Shown here: one piece after another, positions 18,196 to 27,767 of the stretch
Numbering within the stretch: the first letter of the stretch is position 1
How the letters are laid out: the number at the start of each line of letters is the position of its first letter
Source: Rheinheimera sediminis
Lineage (GTDB): Bacteria > Pseudomonadota > Gammaproteobacteria > Enterobacterales > Alteromonadaceae
DNA length: 32,764 nt
Reading direction: 5' to 3'
NCBI RefSeq assembly: GCF_004005375.1
Contig: NZ_RZUF01000031.1
Location: forward strand, 1-32,764
The notes under the pieces: model-generated
What the model was told of the DNA's origin: nothing
What the model saw: the letters and a program-made list of their open reading frames with translations, nothing else
Database searches by the model: none
Program-made: the position numbers and the translations under genes

Positions 18196-21023
18196 CAGGC
18201 AAACTTCCTCACTTCACCAGCACCTTCGACGTTATCAACGCAGCGCAGACAAATCAGCGGGTGCGCCGGATTCAGACCCACATCGTGTCTGTGGTGCCAG
18301 CAACGGTCACACTTAGGCGCCGTAGATGCATTCAGCACCACAAAGAGGTTGTCCATTTCAGTGGCTACTGCATCAGCAGGAGTAGCGTCGCTGGACACCA
18401 CAGCAGTAGAAGTTAACAAGGCAAAACGTAACTCATCGCCGATAGAGCTCAAGTCTGTTGCCAGTTGGCCTTTGGCATACAAGGTCACTTCAGCTTGTAA
18501 TGAAGCACCAATTTTGCCATCACGACGCCCTACTTCCAGCACCTTGTTGACTGCATCACGCACTTCCAGCAGTTGTTGCCAGAAGGCATCATCAAACTGA
18601 CCAGCAGGTAGCGTATCTAAACCCTGATACCAGACTTCAGTAAAGACAAACTCGCTATGCTGACCTGGCATCACTTCCCATATTTCCTGAGCAGTAAAAC
18701 TCATGATAGGCGCCATCCAGCGCACCATGGCTTGCACCACATGGAATAATGCAGTCTGGCAGGAGCGACGGGCTAAACCATCGGTTTTTGCCGTGTATTG
18801 ACGGTCTTTAATGACGTCTAAGTAGAAACTACCCAATTCCACAGTACAGAAATTCATTAGCTTCTGGCTGACCTGATGGAACTGATAGTTCTCATAGGCA
18901 TCGACAATTTCCTGCTGTAATTTGGCAGCACGTTGCACCAGCCATAAATCCAGCTGCACCATCTCTTCAAATGGCACCAATTGTGTTTCTGGCTCAAAAC
19001 CTTTTAAGTTCGCTAAAAGGAAACGGGCTGTATTACGAATACGACGGTATTTGTCGGCAGCACGGTTTAAGATTTCATCAGAGACCGTCATCTCTGAGGT
19101 GTAGTCCGTAGTTGCTACCCATAAACGCAGGATATCGGCGCCTAACTTGTTCATCACGTCCTGCGGCGACACCACATTGCCCAAGGACTTGGACATTTTG
19201 CGGCCTTCACCATCCACGGTAAAACCATGGGTCAGCACTTGTTTGTATGGCGCATGGTGTTTAATTGCCACACCAGTCATCAGAGACGACATAAACCAGC
19301 CGCGGTGCTGATCCGAACCTTCTAAATACAGGTCAGCCTGAGTAGCGCCATGGAATTCCGCGCGAGGCTCAATCACACAAGCGTGAGTCACGCCTGAGTC
19401 AAACCAGACGTCAAGCGTGTCTGTCACTTTGACGTATTGAGCCGCATCAGCGCCCAGCAAAGTTTCAGCATCTAAATCAAACCAAGCCTGAATGCCAGAC
19501 TGCTCCACTAATTTCGCAACCTGCTCCATCAAAGCCTGAGTATTTGGGTGCAGTGCACTGGTGTCTTTATCAACAAACAGAGCAATAGGCACACCCCAGG
19601 TACGCTGACGGGAAATACACCAGTCCGGACGACCCGCCACCATATTTTCGATACGCTGCTGACCCCAGTCCGGGATCCAGCGGGTTTTACCAATTTCTTG
19701 CAGTGAGGTGCTACGCAGGCCTTTTTGTTCCATGCTGATAAACCACTGCGGCGTAGCACGGAAAATAATAGGAGTTTTATGGCGCCAGCAGTGCGGATAG
19801 CTGTGCGTTAAGGCTTTATGCACCAGCAATTTGCCCGCTTGTTTTAAAGCTTCAACCACAGAGTCGTTGGCTTTAAACACATGCTGACCAGCAAAAAGTG
19901 GTGTATCTGGCAGGTAGACGCCGTTGGCGCCTACAGGGTTAGCCACTTCTAGGTTGTACAGCTTACCTACAGTAAAGTCTTCCGGACCATGCCCAGGCGC
20001 AGTGTGCACAGCACCAGTACCAGAATCGGTCGTGACGTGATCACCTAAAATCACCGGCACTTCAAAGTCGTACAGTGGGTGTTTTAACTTCACCAGCTCC
20101 AGTGCCTGACCTTTGCAGAAGCCTAAATTGTGGTAATGCTCTACACCAGCGCGAGCCATCACAGCTGTGACTAAATCTGTGGCTAAAATTAAACGCTCAG
20201 GGCCATTTGGCCCTTGTTCGACTTGCACCAGGCTGTAATCAATTTTTGCATTCAGCGCTACAGCGCGGTTGGCTGGAATAGTCCAAGGCGTGGTCGTCCA
20301 GATCACAACAGACACAGGGCCAGAGCCGGTATGACCTTCAGGGTGATCGAATTTACTCACATCAGCTTCGTTCACCAGGGTGAAACGCACATCAATGGCT
20401 GGTGATACTTTATCCTGATATTCCACTTCAGCTTCAGCCAAAGCAGAACCACAGTCGGTACACCAGTGCACTGGCTTAAAGCCTTGCTGTAAATGACCGT
20501 TGTCGATGATACGACCTAAAGAGCGGATGATATTGGCTTCGGTAGTGAAATCCATAGTGCGGTAAGGATTATCCCAATCGCCTAACACGCCTAAACGGAT
20601 AAAGTCGACTTTTTGCGCTTCGATTTGCGTCAGCGCGTAATCACGGCATTTTTGACGGAACTCAGCAGCGCTAAGCTTCACGCCTGGCTTGCCGTATTTC
20701 TTTTCAACCACCAGCTCAATTGGCAGACCATGACAGTCCCAACCCGGCACATAAGGGGCATCAAAGTCTGACAAGGTCTTGGCTTTGACAATCATATCCT
20801 TGAGGATTTTATTGACCGCGTGACCAATGTGAATGTTACCGTTGGCGTATGGCGGGCCATCGTGCAGGATAAAGGTTTTTTTACCTTGTTTGGCCTGACG
20901 AATTTTCTGGTACAGATTTTTTTCTGTCCAGTTGGCTAACATCTGTGGCTCACGCTGCGCAAGGTTGGCGCGCATGGCAAAAGCCGTGTCCGGTAAATTC
21001 AAAGTCTGCTTGTAGTCAGTCAT
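18195..21023 (-). CDS. ileS: Isoleucyl-tRNA synthetase
   Basis: The 942-residue class I synthetase has HIGH at residues 65-68 (NIHIGHAV), KMSKS ([10 protein letters not shown]) in the catalytic core and WFDSGVTH. The CP1 editing domain contains the [11 protein letters not shown] segment. A C-terminal zinc site has Cys905, 908, 925 and 928 (CDRCW, ICLRC). [13 protein letters not shown] at 21023 aligns with the E. coli N-terminus, so the longer frame to 21071 is not used; the ribosome site before it is weak. The gene lies 53 bases after ribF and overlaps lspA. Confidence 0.96.
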   Translation of the reverse strand: MTDYKQTLNLPDTAFAMRANLAQREPQMLANWTEKNLYQKIRQAKQGKKTFILHDGPPYANGNIHIGHAVNKILKDMIVKAKTLSDFDAPYVPGWDCHGLPIELVVEKKYGKPGVKLSAAEFRQKCRDYALTQIEAQKVDFIRLGVLGDWDNPYRTMDFTTEANIIRSLGRIIDNGHLQQGFKPVHWCTDCGSALAEAEVEYQDKVSPAIDVRFTLVNEADVSKFDHPEGHTGSGPVSVVIWTTTPWTIPANRAVALNAKIDYSLVQVEQGPNGPERLILATDLVTAVMARAGVEHYHNLGFCKGQALELVKLKHPLYDFEVPVILGDHVTTDSGTGAVHTAPGHGPEDFTVGKLYNLEVANPVGANGVYLPDTPLFAGQHVFKANDSVVEALKQAGKLLVHKALTHSYPHCWRHKTPIIFRATPQWFISMEQKGLRSTSLQEIGKTRWIPDWGQQRIENMVAGRPDWCISRQRTWGVPIALFVDKDTSALHPNTQALMEQVAKLVEQSGIQAWFDLDAETLLGADAAQYVKVTDTLDVWFDSGVTHACVIEPRAEFHGATQADLYLEGSDQHRGWFMSSLMTGVAIKHHAPYKQVLTHGFTVDGEGRKMSKSLGNVVSPQDVMNKLGADILRLWVATTDYTSEMTVSDEILNRAADKYRRIRNTARFLLANLKGFEPETQLVPFEEMVQLDLWLVQRAAKLQQEIVDAYENYQFHQVSQKLMNFCTVELGSFYLDVIKDRQYTAKTDGLARRSCQTALFHVVQAMVRWMAPIMSFTAQEIWEVMPGQHSEFVFTEVWYQGLDTLPAGQFDDAFWQQLLEVRDAVNKVLEVGRRDGKIGASLQAEVTLYAKGQLATDLSSIGDELRFALLTSTAVVSSDATPADAVATEMDNLFVVLNASTAPKCDRCWHHRHDVGLNPAHPLICLRCVDNVEGAGEVRKFA

Positions 21024-21076
21024 CCGTTGTTGTTCCGTCTTCATTAAGTTTAAATTCGTGTCGCTTTGCAACTAGC

Positions 21077-22009
21077 TTAAGCCGTTGGCAAAGCAAAATA
21101 ATTGCGCGCCTGCTGCGCATCTAATGCAATTTGTTGCTGCAACTGCGTAAGGCCTTCAAAACGCTGCTCCGGCCTGATTTTCTTTTTTAAAATCACTTCA
21201 ATCTGCTGGCCGTATAAATCGCCGTTAAAATCAAAAAAATGCGCTTCAAGCTGCTCTTTTTTGCCCTGTAACGTCGGTCTGGAACCGATATTAGCAACGC
21301 CATGGTAACAGCCCATTTGGGTCACAGCTTCAATGGCATACACACCACGTACAGGTAAATTTTTACGATAAAGCCAGACATTGGCCGTTGGGAAGCCCAA
21401 TTGGCGTCCTACTTTTTCACCATGTCGTACCCGCCCCATCAATGAAAAAGGCCGGCCTAACATTTGTGCGGCCTGGTCCAACTCATCACGCTCCAATACC
21501 TGGCGAATTAAGGTGCTACTGACCCGTTGCTCATTTTGTTTCAGGCTGGCTGTGCTGCCCAAACCAAAACCATGCAAAGCTGCAGCTTGCTGCAACAAAG
21601 TAAAATTACCAGCACGATTTTTACCAAAACAAAAATCATCGCCGACAATCAGATGCTTTACACCGAGTTTATTCAGCAATAAATCCTGAATAAACTGCTC
21701 GGGTTCCTGACTGGCAAAGTCTATAGTAAAAGGCACACAAAGCATGCGATCCACGCCTTGTTGTGCCAGCCAGTGGTATTTTTCCCGGAAGCGGCATAAC
21801 CGGGCTGGTGCAGCTTCCGGGTTAAACAACTCTAATGGCTGGGGTTCAAACACCATGACAACTGATGGCAGATTTAACTGAGCTGCAATAGCTTTTAGCT
21901 GCTTCAATACCGCCTGATGCCCCAGATGCACACCATCAAAATTGCCGATAGTTAAGACGCAGCCCTGATGTTTGGGTTGTATCGTATGTAAGGCGCGAAT
22001 TAACTCCAT
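21077..22009 (-). CDS. ribF: Bifunctional riboflavin kinase / FAD synthetase
   Basis: The 310-residue enzyme makes FMN and then FAD. The N-terminal FAD synthetase domain has the nucleotidyltransferase motif GNFDGVHLGH (22-31) and SSTLIRQ. The C-terminal kinase domain has GRVRHGEKVGRQLGFPTAN and GVANIGSRPT. It is an operon member between murJ and ileS, the order conserved in gammaproteobacteria. Confidence 0.96.
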   Translation of the reverse strand: MELIRALHTIQPKHQGCVLTIGNFDGVHLGHQAVLKQLKAIAAQLNLPSVVMVFEPQPLELFNPEAAPARLCRFREKYHWLAQQGVDRMLCVPFTIDFASQEPEQFIQDLLLNKLGVKHLIVGDDFCFGKNRAGNFTLLQQAAALHGFGLGSTASLKQNEQRVSSTLIRQVLERDELDQAAQMLGRPFSLMGRVRHGEKVGRQLGFPTANVWLYRKNLPVRGVYAIEAVTQMGCYHGVANIGSRPTLQGKKEQLEAHFFDFNGDLYGQQIEVILKKKIRPEQRFEGLTQLQQQIALDAQQARNYFALPTA

Positions 22010-22061
22010 CCGGTGTTCTTACTCTGCTGCTTTCAAAAAGTGCCCGATTATAACTCTATAA

Positions 22062-23657
22062 TCAATTGCTTTCAGCATTTGTCTGGCGTTTAAAATCGTT
22101 CAAACGAACACCAAACACAAAAAGTAAAACAAAGTAGGCCACAATAGCAAAAGCAAAATAAGCCAATAAATGCAGTATCTGGCCTGACAAACCTAAAGCT
22201 ATCCAGCCTGTCAGATCCGGCATCACATAAAATAAGCAACCCGCCATCAGAGCAGCAGCGATAAAAGCTTTAGCAATAAACCAACTGGTTTTGCTGCTGA
22301 AACTATAGATGTCGCGCTGCTTTAAACCTCGATAAAGCAAATACGCATTTAAAGTACCAGATAGAGCTGTGGCTAAGGCCAGGCCGACGTAACTTAAAAA
22401 AGGTGCCAGCAGCAGGTTAAACACCATATTGGCCACCATAGCGATAATGGCAATTCGTACCGGCGTTTTAATGTCCTGACGCGCGTAAAAAGCCGGTGCC
22501 AGCACTTTAATCAGCATCAGCGCAACTAAACCCGTGTTGTAGGCAATCAAACTGTATGAAGTTTTCACCACATCATCAGCGGTGAACTCGCCACGCATAA
22601 AGACCGAGGCAATAATAGGCTCAGCCAGCACTATTAATCCCATCATCGAGGGAATACCAAACAAACAAATAAAACGCACAGCCCAATCCAGCGTGTATTT
22701 AAAGGCTTCTTCGCTGGCTGCTGCGTAATGACGCGACAAGCCAGGCAAAATTACAGTCGCTATGGCGATACCAAATAGGCCCAGTGGAAACTCCAGTAAA
22801 CGGTCAGAGTAATACAACCAACTGACAGCACCTGTGACTAAAAAGGACGCAATAATGGCATCGAGCAACAAGTTAATCTGACTGACGGAGACACCAAATA
22901 AAGCTGGGATCATTAAAGTGCGGATTTTTGTCACATTGGGATCTTTCCAACCCCAGCGTGGCATCACCAACAATCCGGCTTTGGCTAAAAACGGCAACTG
23001 AAACAGAAACTGAATTAAACCACCTAAAAACACGCCCCAGGCAATGGCTTCAGCTGGGTTCTGCATCTGTGGAGCTAAATAAATAGCTGCCCCTATCATG
23101 GCAATATTTAAAAATACCGGTGTAAAAGCTGCGACGGCAAATTTGTTATAAGTGTTCAGCACAGCGCCAGATAAAGCGACAAAAGTGATAAACCATAAAT
23201 AAGGAAAAGTGATCTTGAGCAGGAAACTGGCCTGCAGGTATTTATCGCCTTCAGCGGCGCCGGCTAAATAATCGCTAAACCAACCAGCGCCAAATAACAT
23301 CATCAGCACAGGCGAACCAATCACAGCAACTAAAGTGACCCCAGTGACTATCACACCAAGAGTACCAGCAGCCTTAGCAATGAGTTCACGTACCGCGTCA
23401 TCGCCATGCTTTTCTTTTACTTCAGCCAATACAGGCACAAAAGCTTGCGAAAAGGCTCCTTCAGCAAACAAACGTCGCAAAAAATTTGGAATACGATTGG
23501 CCATAAAAAAAACGTCGGCCATAGCGCCTGCGCCCAATACATTAGCGACAATCACATCACGGACCAAGCCCAATACCCGTGAAATAAGAGTCATAAAGCT
23601 TACGATCATGCCCGATTTTAATAATTTTCCTGACACAGACTGCTCCTGCAACGACAT
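22062..23657 (-). CDS. murJ: Lipid II flippase
   Basis: This polytopic MOP-superfamily membrane protein of about 531 residues moves lipid II across the inner membrane during peptidoglycan synthesis. The early segment SRVLGLVRDVIVANVLGAG with the Arg-Asp pair, then FRRLFAEGAFSQAFVPVL-type sequence (NFLRRLFAEGAFSQAFVP), is characteristic. About 14 hydrophobic helices are apparent. I give ATG 23657 (MSLQEQS); GTG 23672 is also possible, since neither has a clear Shine-Dalgarno. First gene of the operon, divergent from rpsT. Confidence 0.94.
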   Translation of the reverse strand: MSLQEQSVSGKLLKSGMIVSFMTLISRVLGLVRDVIVANVLGAGAMADVFFMANRIPNFLRRLFAEGAFSQAFVPVLAEVKEKHGDDAVRELIAKAAGTLGVIVTGVTLVAVIGSPVLMMLFGAGWFSDYLAGAAEGDKYLQASFLLKITFPYLWFITFVALSGAVLNTYNKFAVAAFTPVFLNIAMIGAAIYLAPQMQNPAEAIAWGVFLGGLIQFLFQLPFLAKAGLLVMPRWGWKDPNVTKIRTLMIPALFGVSVSQINLLLDAIIASFLVTGAVSWLYYSDRLLEFPLGLFGIAIATVILPGLSRHYAAASEEAFKYTLDWAVRFICLFGIPSMMGLIVLAEPIIASVFMRGEFTADDVVKTSYSLIAYNTGLVALMLIKVLAPAFYARQDIKTPVRIAIIAMVANMVFNLLLAPFLSYVGLALATALSGTLNAYLLYRGLKQRDIYSFSSKTSWFIAKAFIAAALMAGCLFYVMPDLTGWIALGLSGQILHLLAYFAFAIVAYFVLLFVFGVRLNDFKRQTNAESN

Positions 23658-23735
23658 TTCTGCTATTTTCACCCGAGTCAGAGTGGATTACCAGCGAAGG
23701 GCTGATTTTATTCTGTGATCTGTCAAGGAAACCAT

Positions 23736-23766
23736 TTGACAAGGGCCTACAAAATAGGCATATTAT
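23736..23766 (+). promoter_or_regulatory. Probable rpsT promoter
   Basis: TTGACA (23736-23741) is followed by TATTAT (23761-23766, 19-base spacer) or CATATT (17-base spacer), then the GC-rich discriminator GCGGCC. The predicted start lies about 35 bases before the rpsT start codon. Confidence 0.6.
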
Positions 23767-23808
23767 GCGGCCTTTAAAGGTCCCGGTTTAGTTTTTAGGA
23801 GTGTTACC

Positions 23809-24084
23809 TTGGCTAACATCAAGTCTGCTAAGAAGCGCGCTATTCAATCTGAAAAGCGTCGTCAGCAAAACGCAAGTCAGCGCTCAATGATGCGTACTTT
23901 CATGAAGAAAACATACGCTGCAGTGTTAACTGCTGACTTAGCTGCTTCACAAGAAGCGTTCAAAAAGATGGTTCCAATTTTGGATCGTATGGCAGACAAA
24001 GGTCTGATCCATAAGAACAAAGCTGCCCGTCATAAGTCACGCTTAAACGCACACGTTAAAGCTTTAGCTACTAAAGCCGCTTAA
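23809..24084 (+). CDS. rpsT: 30S ribosomal protein S20
   Basis: The 91-residue, strongly basic protein starts [17 protein letters not shown] and has the [14 protein letters not shown] segment near the C-terminus; it binds 16S rRNA in the 30S body. The start codon is TTG, with AGGAG seven bases upstream. E. coli rpsT also uses UUG, which there allows feedback control of S20 translation, so the same control is plausible here. It is divergent from murJ, as in other gammaproteobacteria. Confidence 0.97.
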   Translation: MANIKSAKKRAIQSEKRRQQNASQRSMMRTFMKKTYAAVLTADLAASQEAFKKMVPILDRMADKGLIHKNKAARHKSRLNAHVKALATKAA

Positions 24085-24088
24085 TTTC

Positions 24089-24116
24089 AATAAGCTGTTG
24101 TTCACAACAGCTTATT
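24089..24116 (+). terminator. Strong hairpin just after rpsT
   Basis: AATAAGCTGTTG and CAACAGCTTATT form a perfect 12-bp stem with a 4-base loop (TTCA), 4 bases after the stop. There is no T-run, so it may protect the 3' end or pause polymerase before the terminator at 24131. Confidence 0.6.
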
Positions 24117-24128
24117 GTGACAGTGCAA

Positions 24129-24159
24129 TAAAAAAACCACCGCAAGGTGGTTTTTTTAT
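24129..24159. terminator. Bidirectional terminator between rpsT and the arsR-like gene
   Basis: AACCACC-GCAA-GGTGGTT is flanked by seven A's before and seven T's after. It can end both rpsT and the opposing arsR-like gene that stops at 24186. Confidence 0.9.
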
Positions 24160-24185
24160 TGGTCGTTTCATAACACTTCAGGGCT

Positions 24186-24488
24186 CTAGGCTTTGTTATC
24201 ACAATAGAGCTTGTGCAATAACCCAATCAAAGCCACAGCCTCGTCACTATGGATACGATAAAATACAGTTTGGGCTTCCTTTCGGGTTTTCACTAATTTT
24301 TGCCGTCTAAGCACAGCAAGATGCTGAGACAAAGCCGATTGACTTAAACCCAATTTATCATTCATCTCTGTCACTGATAATTCAGATTCTAATAAGTAGC
24401 ATAAAATTAACAAACGGCGTTCATTGGAAACCGCTTTTAACAGCTTTGCAGCTTGAGCTGAATTTTTCAGCATTTCTTCCAATTTCAT
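24186..24488 (-). CDS. ArsR/SmtB-type regulator, possible reactive-sulfur sensor
   Basis: A winged-helix repressor of 100 residues. The recognition helix region is LGLSQSALSQHLAVLRRQKLV, followed by the wing KTRKEAQTVFYRI. The metal motif ELCVCDL of ArsR/SmtB is absent. Two cysteines, Cys30 (RLLILC) and Cys96 (KLYCDNKA), lie where BigR/SqrR/YgaV proteins have the pair that forms sulfur bridges on reaction with persulfides. Sulfur sensing is therefore a reasonable inference, but no sulfide-oxidising enzyme is next to it. I chose ATG 24488 (MKLEEMLK) by family length; a frame to 24518 is possible. A tiny ORF precedes it on the same strand. Confidence 0.75.
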   Translation of the reverse strand: MKLEEMLKNSAQAAKLLKAVSNERRLLILCYLLESELSVTEMNDKLGLSQSALSQHLAVLRRQKLVKTRKEAQTVFYRIHSDEAVALIGLLHKLYCDNKA

Positions 24489-24538
24489 TTTTCTGCTTCT
24501 GCCAGATAAAAATAACATTATGCTACTGCCCTGCCAGC

Positions 24539-24649
24539 TTACACAATACGATCTATTCTCATTTGTCGTATTTCAGCCTGTGACTGACTCATAGTGCATA
24601 ACGAAAAAGCTACGCAAACAAAAATGCAGACAACAGTCCATAAAATCAC
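24539..24649 (-). CDS. Possible 36-residue single-span membrane peptide
   Basis: GTG start with GGGAG six bases upstream; stop TAA at 24539. The peptide has one hydrophobic segment (VILWTVVCIFVCVAFSLC) and then a short polar tail (SQSQAEIRQMRIDRIV). It ends 50 bases before the arsR-like start on the same strand, so they may be co-transcribed. There is no known homologue that I can name. The case rests on the ribosome site and the membrane-plus-polar pattern; chance is still possible. Confidence 0.35.
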   Translation of the reverse strand: MILWTVVCIFVCVAFSLCTMSQSQAEIRQMRIDRIV

Positions 24650-24751
24650 GCCGAACTCCCAACTTTGGTTTTTGGTCGCAACCTGTCCGATGTTTCTGAA
24701 ACAGTCATGCTACATTGGCTGGATAATCACATTACAGAGAACCTATCACAG

Positions 24752-26083
24752 ATGAAATTTTGGCTAAATTTAATTTCGGGCGCTTTCTTTACCCCAGCAC
24801 TATGGGCGGCTCCAGCGCCACTAAACCAAGAACTGGCCTACAGATTAGTCGAGTCTCTAACTGTAGAGGTTGGTCCTCGCATTGCAGGCAGTGAAGCCGA
24901 TCGTCGAGCTGTTCAATGGGCGGTCACAAATTTACGACAACTTGGTTATGACAAAGTATGGACTGAAGAATTTGAGATGCCGGGCTGGACTCGTGGCCAA
25001 GCCAAACTGGACGTAGTATCTCCTTTTGCTCAGCCTTTTGTCTTAACCTCATTAGGGGGCTCAGTTGGTACACCAGTTGATGGCATCACAGCAGCTGTGG
25101 TGATGTTCGATAGTATTGAAGCGCTGGAAAAAGCAGATAGCGCTGCTGTGAAAGGTAAAATTGTTTTTATTAACAAACCGATGACGAAAGATAAATCTGG
25201 TTCATTTTATGGTCAGGTGGTCGCAGCCCGCTCCCGTGGAGCGGTGGAAGCAGCAAAATTAGGAGCTGTCGCTATAGTCATCCGTTCTGTAGGCACCAGC
25301 AACAATAGGTTTGCTCATACAGGCACCATGAAATACGACGAGACCATCACTAAAATTCCGGCTGTCGCTATTTCAGTACCTGATGCACAGAATCTGGCAA
25401 AAATGCTGAAACTGTCGCCTAAAGTAGAATTAAAATTACAAATGGACAACCAGCTACAAAAGGCCAGCAGCCATAATGTGATTGCCGAAATCACAGGAAC
25501 AGAAAAGCCGGATGAAATAGTGCTGATCAGCGGTCATCTTGATTCATGGGACCAAGGCACTGGGGCATTAGATGACGGTGCAGGTGTAGCTTTAGCTATG
25601 GCGACTGGTGCGTTGATTAAACAAAAAGCTACACCTAAACGCACCATCCGCGTTGTGCTCTATGGCAATGAAGAAGGTGGCTTATTAGGAGCCAGGGCTT
25701 ATGCAGCAAAACACCATAATGAATTAGCCAAACATGTATTAGCCGCGGAATCTGATTTTGGTGCTGGTCCTATTTGGCAAATTGAAAGTCGTTTTGGTGA
25801 TAAAGCACTGCCCTTTGCCAAAGAGTTACAGCAAAAGTTAGCTCATTTGAATATTGCGCTGGGAGGCAATACGACCTATGGCGGTCCTGATGTTTCAGTA
25901 CTAGCTCAGGCTGGTGTACCTGTGGTCGCATTGTCGCAAGATGGCACCGATTATTTTGATTATCACCACACGCCAAATGACACGCTGGACAAAATAGATC
26001 CCGATTCATTAAAACAAAACTTGCAAGCTTGGTTAATAATGACCGAAACTGTGGCCAATAGCTCAGTTAACTTACGTCACTAA
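24752..26083 (+). CDS. Secreted M28-family zinc aminopeptidase/carboxypeptidase
   Basis: This 443-residue exported peptidase has signal peptide MKFWLNLISGAFFTPALWA. A PA-type insertion lies at about 100-230, followed by the M28 catalytic domain. Zinc ligands and catalytic residues can be placed: His262 of SGHLDSW, Asp274 of ALDDGAG, Glu307-Glu308 of YGNEEGG, Asp335 of AESDFG, and a His of DYHHTPNDT. It likely acts in the periplasm or outside the cell on short peptides; substrate specificity cannot be read. I used the ATG that begins a signal peptide; an upstream frame reaches 24665. The stop overlaps the next gene (TAATG). Confidence 0.82.
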   Translation: MKFWLNLISGAFFTPALWAAPAPLNQELAYRLVESLTVEVGPRIAGSEADRRAVQWAVTNLRQLGYDKVWTEEFEMPGWTRGQAKLDVVSPFAQPFVLTSLGGSVGTPVDGITAAVVMFDSIEALEKADSAAVKGKIVFINKPMTKDKSGSFYGQVVAARSRGAVEAAKLGAVAIVIRSVGTSNNRFAHTGTMKYDETITKIPAVAISVPDAQNLAKMLKLSPKVELKLQMDNQLQKASSHNVIAEITGTEKPDEIVLISGHLDSWDQGTGALDDGAGVALAMATGALIKQKATPKRTIRVVLYGNEEGGLLGARAYAAKHHNELAKHVLAAESDFGAGPIWQIESRFGDKALPFAKELQQKLAHLNIALGGNTTYGGPDVSVLAQAGVPVVALSQDGTDYFDYHHTPNDTLDKIDPDSLKQNLQAWLIMTETVANSSVNLRH

Positions 26084-26574
26084 TGGCCAAGCAACTCAAA
26101 AAGGCCTCGCTTTTAAGCGAGGCCGAACGACAAAAACTACTAAAAAAAGCTGGCAATAAAAAGCCTCTCACCCAAGCTCAGACATCTGCCGCTACGCGCC
26201 CTCCAGCCACTGTGTCATCGCGTGTCGAAAATCGCTCAAGTAGCGAAGAGCATACAGAGTCTCCCATTGGCAGCAATACAAAAATATGGTGGAGTACTGC
26301 AGTACTGTTTTTTATCATTTTACTTCTGACACCAAAACCTGCACTACTTGAATACCAAAGTGCAGGTCTCACCACCCAAAGCATTTATATGCCAGGCTGG
26401 TTTGGTAAACCAGGGATTATTCTTGATACCAATCAACGTGCAATATTGGCTGAGGAAGAACAAAGCCTGTATTTATGTTTTGAAAGTAAGACCAATGAGC
26501 AGTGTGCTAAATATCAACTGCGAAAACAGCAGGGACTCGTATCTGCTGTCTTATTCTGGCTTTCATCACTCTGA
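26083..26574 (+). CDS. Unknown single-span membrane protein coupled to the M28 peptidase
   Basis: 163 residues: a basic, polar N-terminal region (KKASLLSEAERQKLLKK, then a Ser/Thr/Pro-rich stretch), one transmembrane helix (WWSTAVLFFIILLLTP, about 69-84), and a C-terminal domain of about 75 residues with two cysteines (LYLCFES, NEQCAKY) that should be periplasmic. I do not recognise the family. The ATG shares bases with the peptidase stop, so coupled expression is likely. A helper or anchor role for the peptidase is only a guess. Confidence 0.7.
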   Translation: MAKQLKKASLLSEAERQKLLKKAGNKKPLTQAQTSAATRPPATVSSRVENRSSSEEHTESPIGSNTKIWWSTAVLFFIILLLTPKPALLEYQSAGLTTQSIYMPGWFGKPGIILDTNQRAILAEEEQSLYLCFESKTNEQCAKYQLRKQQGLVSAVLFWLSSL

Positions 26575-26584
26575 ACCTGATTCA

Positions 26585-26944
26585 TCAGGAGTGACTACGC
26601 CAGCAAATCCGACATAACCACAGTTGTATACCCAGCACCAGTAATATCATTGCAGAGGGATAGACTAAGTAGGTCGGGGCAAAATTAAATAACAATGCCC
26701 CACTAGTCAGATAAATAAAAGGTTGCAGTTCATAGAGCCAAAACGGAACGCCCCCCTGATCTTTAAATTTAATGCCATAAGGACTGCGGCGCTTCTCGGT
26801 ACGTATTACCCAGACTATAGCGCCGATAAATGTGAGCATAACTCCAGACAAAGCAGCAGCCCAGTGCGGCGACCACAAAACAGTTTGCGAACCACTGACC
26901 ACGTAAAAATAAGGTAAGGTTTCATAAAGCCGTTCAGGAAGCAT
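26585..26944 (-). CDS. Unknown small inner-membrane protein
   Basis: About 119 residues with three hydrophobic segments (ALSGVMLTFIGAIVWVI, FIYLTSGALLFNF, LVYPSAMILLVLGIQLWLC) and basic loops (RTEKRRSPYGIKFKD). The start has AGGAG upstream; the first two codons are both ATG (26947 and 26944), and the second has better spacing. It converges with the 26083-26574 gene, leaving 10 bases between stops. No family recognised. Confidence 0.65.
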   Translation of the reverse strand: MLPERLYETLPYFYVVSGSQTVLWSPHWAAALSGVMLTFIGAIVWVIRTEKRRSPYGIKFKDQGGVPFWLYELQPFIYLTSGALLFNFAPTYLVYPSAMILLVLGIQLWLCRICWRSHS

Positions 26945-27151
26945 CATGCTCTCCTTACAGATATAAATGTTAGTTTAAGCTTAGAGCAATCCAGATTTTT
27001 TGACAAAAAATAAACAAATCTTAAACGCTTGATACATATTACTTGTGACCTATTACGCTCAATTAGAAAAACTTATAGCAGAGCACTGCACCTTAAAATT
27101 TGAGGAAGTATATAATGCAATGCCCGTTTAACCTAAGCTGGAGTAGTACGA

Positions 27152-27730
27152 ATGCATGACGAGGATCTGGATTTATTTCTACAGGAAATGGCAGGAGTAA
27201 AACGCTTAAATAAAGATGCTGTTGCCGATCTGAATGGTGAACATAATCCAAGTCTGGCACAACTTGCCCGGCGTAAAGCCGCAGAGCAAGAAATGGAATA
27301 CGATCCAAACTACCTCTCCATGGAGTATGTTGACCTTATTGCTCCAGACGATGTGATTGCCTATAAAAAGGACGGTGTGCAGGATGGCGTTTACAAAAAC
27401 CTGAGGCTGGGTAAATACCAAATGGATGCCACTCTGAATCTGCTGGGTAAAACTCTTATCGAAGCCCGTGCTGCTTTATTTAGCTTTATTGCCGATTGCC
27501 ATCAACGCGGTATAAGAACTTTGCTAATCCATCATGGCATGGGGCGCGACAGCAAACCTCACCCAGCCATATTAAAAAGTTACTGTTTTAAGTGGCTACC
27601 ACAGATAGCAGAAGTTTTGGCTTGCCATACAGCTTTAAAAGCTCACGGCGGCTATGCAGCCACTTATGTGCTACTACAGAAAAATGCAGAGCAAAAACGT
27701 GAAAATCGCGAGCGGCATCAGAAAAAATAA
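27152..27730 (+). CDS. smrA: Smr-domain DNA endonuclease
   Basis: The 192-residue protein is similar to E. coli SmrA (YdaL). The N-terminal region has DLDLFLQEMAGVKRL. The Smr domain spans about residues 85-180, with RLGKYQMDATLNLLGKTLIE, LLIHHGMGRDSK and HGGYAATYVLL, and the tail is basic. The Smr fold has nicking or RNase activity in related proteins; the cell role of SmrA is not established. GGAG lies 8 bases before the ATG. A consensus -10 (TATAAT, 27110-27115) lies upstream without a good -35; TTGATA...TATTAC (27029-27056) is an alternative promoter. Confidence 0.88.
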   Translation: MHDEDLDLFLQEMAGVKRLNKDAVADLNGEHNPSLAQLARRKAAEQEMEYDPNYLSMEYVDLIAPDDVIAYKKDGVQDGVYKNLRLGKYQMDATLNLLGKTLIEARAALFSFIADCHQRGIRTLLIHHGMGRDSKPHPAILKSYCFKWLPQIAEVLACHTALKAHGGYAATYVLLQKNAEQKRENRERHQKK

Positions 27731-27759
27731 CAAATACCCCCACAACGTGGGGGTATTTG
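27731..27759. terminator. Bidirectional terminator between smrA and the small ORF
   Basis: CAAATACCCCCAC and GTGGGGGTATTTG form a perfect 13-bp stem with a 3-base loop. T-rich sequence follows on the minus side (TTATTTTTTC), so it ends the small minus-strand ORF particularly well. Confidence 0.85.
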
Positions 27760-27767
27760 ATTTCGTA

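Noticed and set aside
27115-27159. 14-codon leader-like ORF ending inside the smrA start
   Set aside because: The frame is very short, its ATG overlaps a -10-like TATAAT, and its composition does not suggest an attenuator.
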